NCBI RefSeq assembly: GCF_029029505.1
Contig: NZ_JAKJSD010000017.1
Coordinates: forward strand, 30,391-94,390
Source of the DNA: Ancylomarina sp. DW003
Lineage (GTDB): Bacteria; Bacteroidota; Bacteroidia; Bacteroidales; Marinifilaceae
Direction of reading: 5' to 3'
Length of the DNA stretch: 64,000 bases
Both the position numbers and the translations under genes were made by a program. Of this stretch, positions 62,031 to 64,000 are shown in pieces. Each line of letters begins with the position of its first letter. Within the stretch, counting starts at the first letter, position 1. The notes beneath the pieces were generated by a model, which did not search any database, was not told the origin of the DNA, and worked only from the letters and a program-made list of their open reading frames with translations.

Positions 62031-63263
62031 ATGACCGGGATAGAAAATGTACTAGTAAATCTTAATTTGGAGGGTCAATCATACGAAGTAGGTGAGCTGG
62101 TTTTGAATAATCGTAAGATCTATTTTCGATACCATTCCGATTTCTTGAAAACAGGATTGAATATTTCCCCAATAAAACTACCCTTTGTAGGTGAAATTAC
62201 GAATACAGAAAAAGACCCATTTGATGGACTTTATGGTGTTTTTAATGATTCTTTGCCCGATGGTTGGGGAAGATTATTGTTGGATCGTAATCTAAGCTCA
62301 AAAGGAATTGATATATTCAGCTTGACACCATTGGATAGGTTGGCTTATGTTGGAAAGGCAGGTATGGGAGCACTATCTTATCTGCCGCAACAGGATGGAC
62401 ATCGTGATTTTGAGAAGCAATTGGAATTAGATGTCATTGCGAAAGAGATGGCGCATGTTCTAAAAGGAGAGAGTACAGAAATGATAGAAGAGCTTTTTAC
62501 TTTAGGTGGGTCTTCAGGTGGAGCACGTCCTAAGATTTTGGTGGGATTTAAGAAGCAAACCAATGAATTGATTCATGGGCACAATCAAATTCCTGATGAT
62601 TTTGAGGAATGGTTGATTAAATTTCCATCCTCACAAGATAACCCGGAGATTGCTAAAATTGAATATGCTTATTATCAAATGGCTCTAAGAGCAGGAATTG
62701 AAATGAGCGAATGTCAATTGTTTCATGGTAAATCTGACCAAACTTATTTTGGCACCAAGCGTTTCGACAGAACAGAAAAGGGTAGACTTCACGTGCATAC
62801 GGCAAGCGGTTTAATGCATGATAATTTCAGAATGAGCACAATGGATTACGGGCACCTGATGGATTGTGCTTTCCGTTTGGAAAGGCATGTGAATGCTTAC
62901 GAAAAAATATTCCGTTTGGCAGCCTTTAATGTCTATGCTCATAACAGAGATGATCACTCTAAAAACTTTTCTTTTTTAATGGATGTCCAGGGAAATTGGA
63001 AAATGGCACCAGCTTATGATCTAACTTATTCCACTTCGGCTTATGGCTTGCACAATACCATGATTGCAGGTGAAAGTAAAAATCCTGGAGAAACGCATTT
63101 GTTGGAATTGGCGAATCATTTTGGACTGAAGAAGCCTGAAGCAATTCTGCAGCAAGTAAAAGAATCGATCTCTCAATGGAGAGGTTTAGCTCAAGATAGT
63201 GGAGTCTCAAAACAACTAACTTTTGAAATTGAAAAGACTTTTAATCGCTTAAATAAAACTTGA
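62031..63263 (+). CDS. hipA: HipA family serine/threonine kinase toxin (full-length)
   Basis: This 410-aa unsplit HipA has an N-terminal subdomain (about 1-110, FDGLYGVFNDSLPDGWGRLL). The ATP-binding Gly-rich loop is LGGSSGGARPKILVGF, the catalytic loop is NRDDHSKN (305-312), and the Mg motif is APAYDLTYS. HipA kinases phosphorylate aminoacyl-tRNA synthetases and induce dormancy. It pairs with the preceding hipB. With the split system 11 kb upstream, this window has two HipA kinases with different antitoxin logic. Confidence 0.92.
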   Translation: MTGIENVLVNLNLEGQSYEVGELVLNNRKIYFRYHSDFLKTGLNISPIKLPFVGEITNTEKDPFDGLYGVFNDSLPDGWGRLLLDRNLSSKGIDIFSLTPLDRLAYVGKAGMGALSYLPQQDGHRDFEKQLELDVIAKEMAHVLKGESTEMIEELFTLGGSSGGARPKILVGFKKQTNELIHGHNQIPDDFEEWLIKFPSSQDNPEIAKIEYAYYQMALRAGIEMSECQLFHGKSDQTYFGTKRFDRTEKGRLHVHTASGLMHDNFRMSTMDYGHLMDCAFRLERHVNAYEKIFRLAAFNVYAHNRDDHSKNFSFLMDVQGNWKMAPAYDLTYSTSAYGLHNTMIAGESKNPGETHLLELANHFGLKKPEAILQQVKESISQWRGLAQDSGVSKQLTFEIEKTFNRLNKT

Positions 63264-63280
63264 ATTCAAAAAGGAAATAT

Positions 63281-63475
63281 GGCGTTCTCTCCTCGGGCTG
63301 CTGCAAAAAGTTCGCCAGGGGTTTCCAAAATCCTGGTGGCTGCTCCACTGTTTTTAAACCTCATCCTTTCTACTTTTTATCTTAGAGGTTTCACAGCCAG
63401 CAGGTATTTGTCACCAAAATTACTAGCTTGATATTTCATTTCGGAGTCTCACTTTTTTTGTTGAGGCTCCGAATA
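63281..63475 (+). repeat. Dispersed intergenic repeat, copy B
   Basis: This copy contains ATGGCGTTCTCTCCT (also at 61566), GGCTGCTGCAAAAA, a small hairpin CCAGG..CCTGG, GTGGCTGCTCC, and TCTCACTTTTTTTGTTGAGG followed by CTCCGAAT. It is the better preserved partner of the copy at 50321-50464. Confidence 0.75.
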
Positions 63476-64000
63476 ACCTTTAAGCGTAAGTGTTTCTATT
63501 ATCGTAACCCTGTCATACTTTTTGCGCTTCGCCCTTCGTCATTCACAGCAATTCTCAGTCCTTTTGTCTCGTGTTTGTACATTGAGTGCTTTATTCATAT
63601 TAATGAGGGTAGGAGAGCTGTTTATTGCCTAACTGTAATGTGTAAGATTCACCAGAACAAAAGTGCCTCCATTGCTCATTTTAGGCTCGCCTGCTAGGTC
63701 GGCCGCTATCGGTTTTTGTCACCTTTTTTGAGAGGCCACGGACAGAACTTACGCTTCGTAAAATCATGCGATCTCCACCAATAGGAATCTATTTTGAAAA
63801 ACGATAATTTATAGATTCCCATTTTCTAAAAGAAGATACAACCGCATATTTTAACTGCATTGTAAGCCCTTTACCTACACACCTGGGCCAAGGGCAATTG
63901 CTAGCCCAATATATTTCATGAATAGATATTATATCGATATGGAATGAAATATAGCTGGACTTGCCCTCCACCCAGTGATAACCACCCGGCATCAAAAAAA
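63476..64000 (+). other. Non-coding end of the window with a long imperfect hairpin
   Basis: No protein gene is supported in the last 525 bases. The short frames present have no start context or protein-like composition. The clearest structure is an imperfect inverted repeat at 63880-63977: outer arms CACCTGGG with CCCAGTG, then AGGGCAA with TTGCCCT, then TATTTCAT with ATGAAATA. The total stem is near 40 bp with mismatches. Its role is unknown. Confidence 0.55.

Noticed and set aside
63428..63697. 89-aa frame in the last kilobase
   Set aside because: It starts inside the dispersed repeat and its composition is not protein-like; no promoter or start signal supports it.
63789..63995. 68-aa minus-strand frame at the window end
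   Set aside because: It covers the long inverted repeat; the frame is probably a chance product of the palindrome.
63476..64000. Terminal region as an integron attC array
   Set aside because: No paired RYYYAAC/GTTRRRY core sites at proper spacing, no cassette genes and no IntI in the window.

Overview
The window is AT-rich bacterial DNA from the phylum Bacteroidota, most likely a marine Bacteroidales/Marinilabiliales-type organism; the genus cannot be fixed from sequence alone. The evidence is a SusC/SusD pair, ExbB-ExbD-ExbD, the acpP-fabF-rnc order, an RND pump fused to its outer-membrane factor, a Bacteroidota-type integrase with an RteC homologue, and several promoters that fit the Bacteroides pattern TTTG-N19-TAnnTTTG (clearest before aroB at 13365-13395).

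Layout. (1) 1-7.6 kb: an outer-membrane import locus with a SusC-like TonB receptor (its start may lie outside the window), a SusD lipoprotein, a zinc metallohydrolase lipoprotein and a DUF4302-like lipoprotein. (2) 7.7-31.9 kb: mostly core chromosome. It holds two small membrane proteins, a candidate structured RNA, a Sco-like protein with a CyoE-like prenyltransferase, aroB-apt and aroA on the minus strand, dprA, gdhA, tatD, ansA, the exb operon, tRNA-Arg(CCG), leuS, two tandem YitT paralogues, an M23 peptidase, purN (minus) and acpP-fabF-rnc. (3) 32-50 kb: an accessory island. It opens with an IntDOT-like tyrosine recombinase, an RteC-like protein and an excisionase-like HTH protein. Next come replication or regulatory-like ORFs set among AATTCRTAATT-rich repeats, then a 1195-aa KAP NTPase. 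After that is a compact operon of hsdM, hsdS, an AAA/ABC-type ATPase and an HNH endonuclease, with no hsdR. Small zinc-finger-like proteins, a NERD protein and a DUF3859 protein follow. (4) 50-64 kb: a split HipA-type toxin-antitoxin operon (HipB-HipS-HipT-like) with three operator copies, a heavy-metal CzcA-CzcC fusion with a His-rich CzcB, an LtaS-like phosphoglycerol transferase, a PAP2 phosphatase, an intact HipB-HipA pair and a repeat-rich non-coding end.

How the genes work together. The most interesting unit is 40.8-46.6 kb. Type I methylation and specificity subunits are translationally coupled to an ATPase plus HNH nuclease, so a PtuA/PtuB (Septu)-like effector seems to stand where the HsdR translocase-nuclease would be. 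With the KAP NTPase, the NERD protein and two HipA-family kinases, the 32-63 kb stretch looks like defence and stress cargo brought in by an RteC-type integrative element that shows no conjugation or mobilisation genes here. All functional statements are from reading the sequence; no searches were run.
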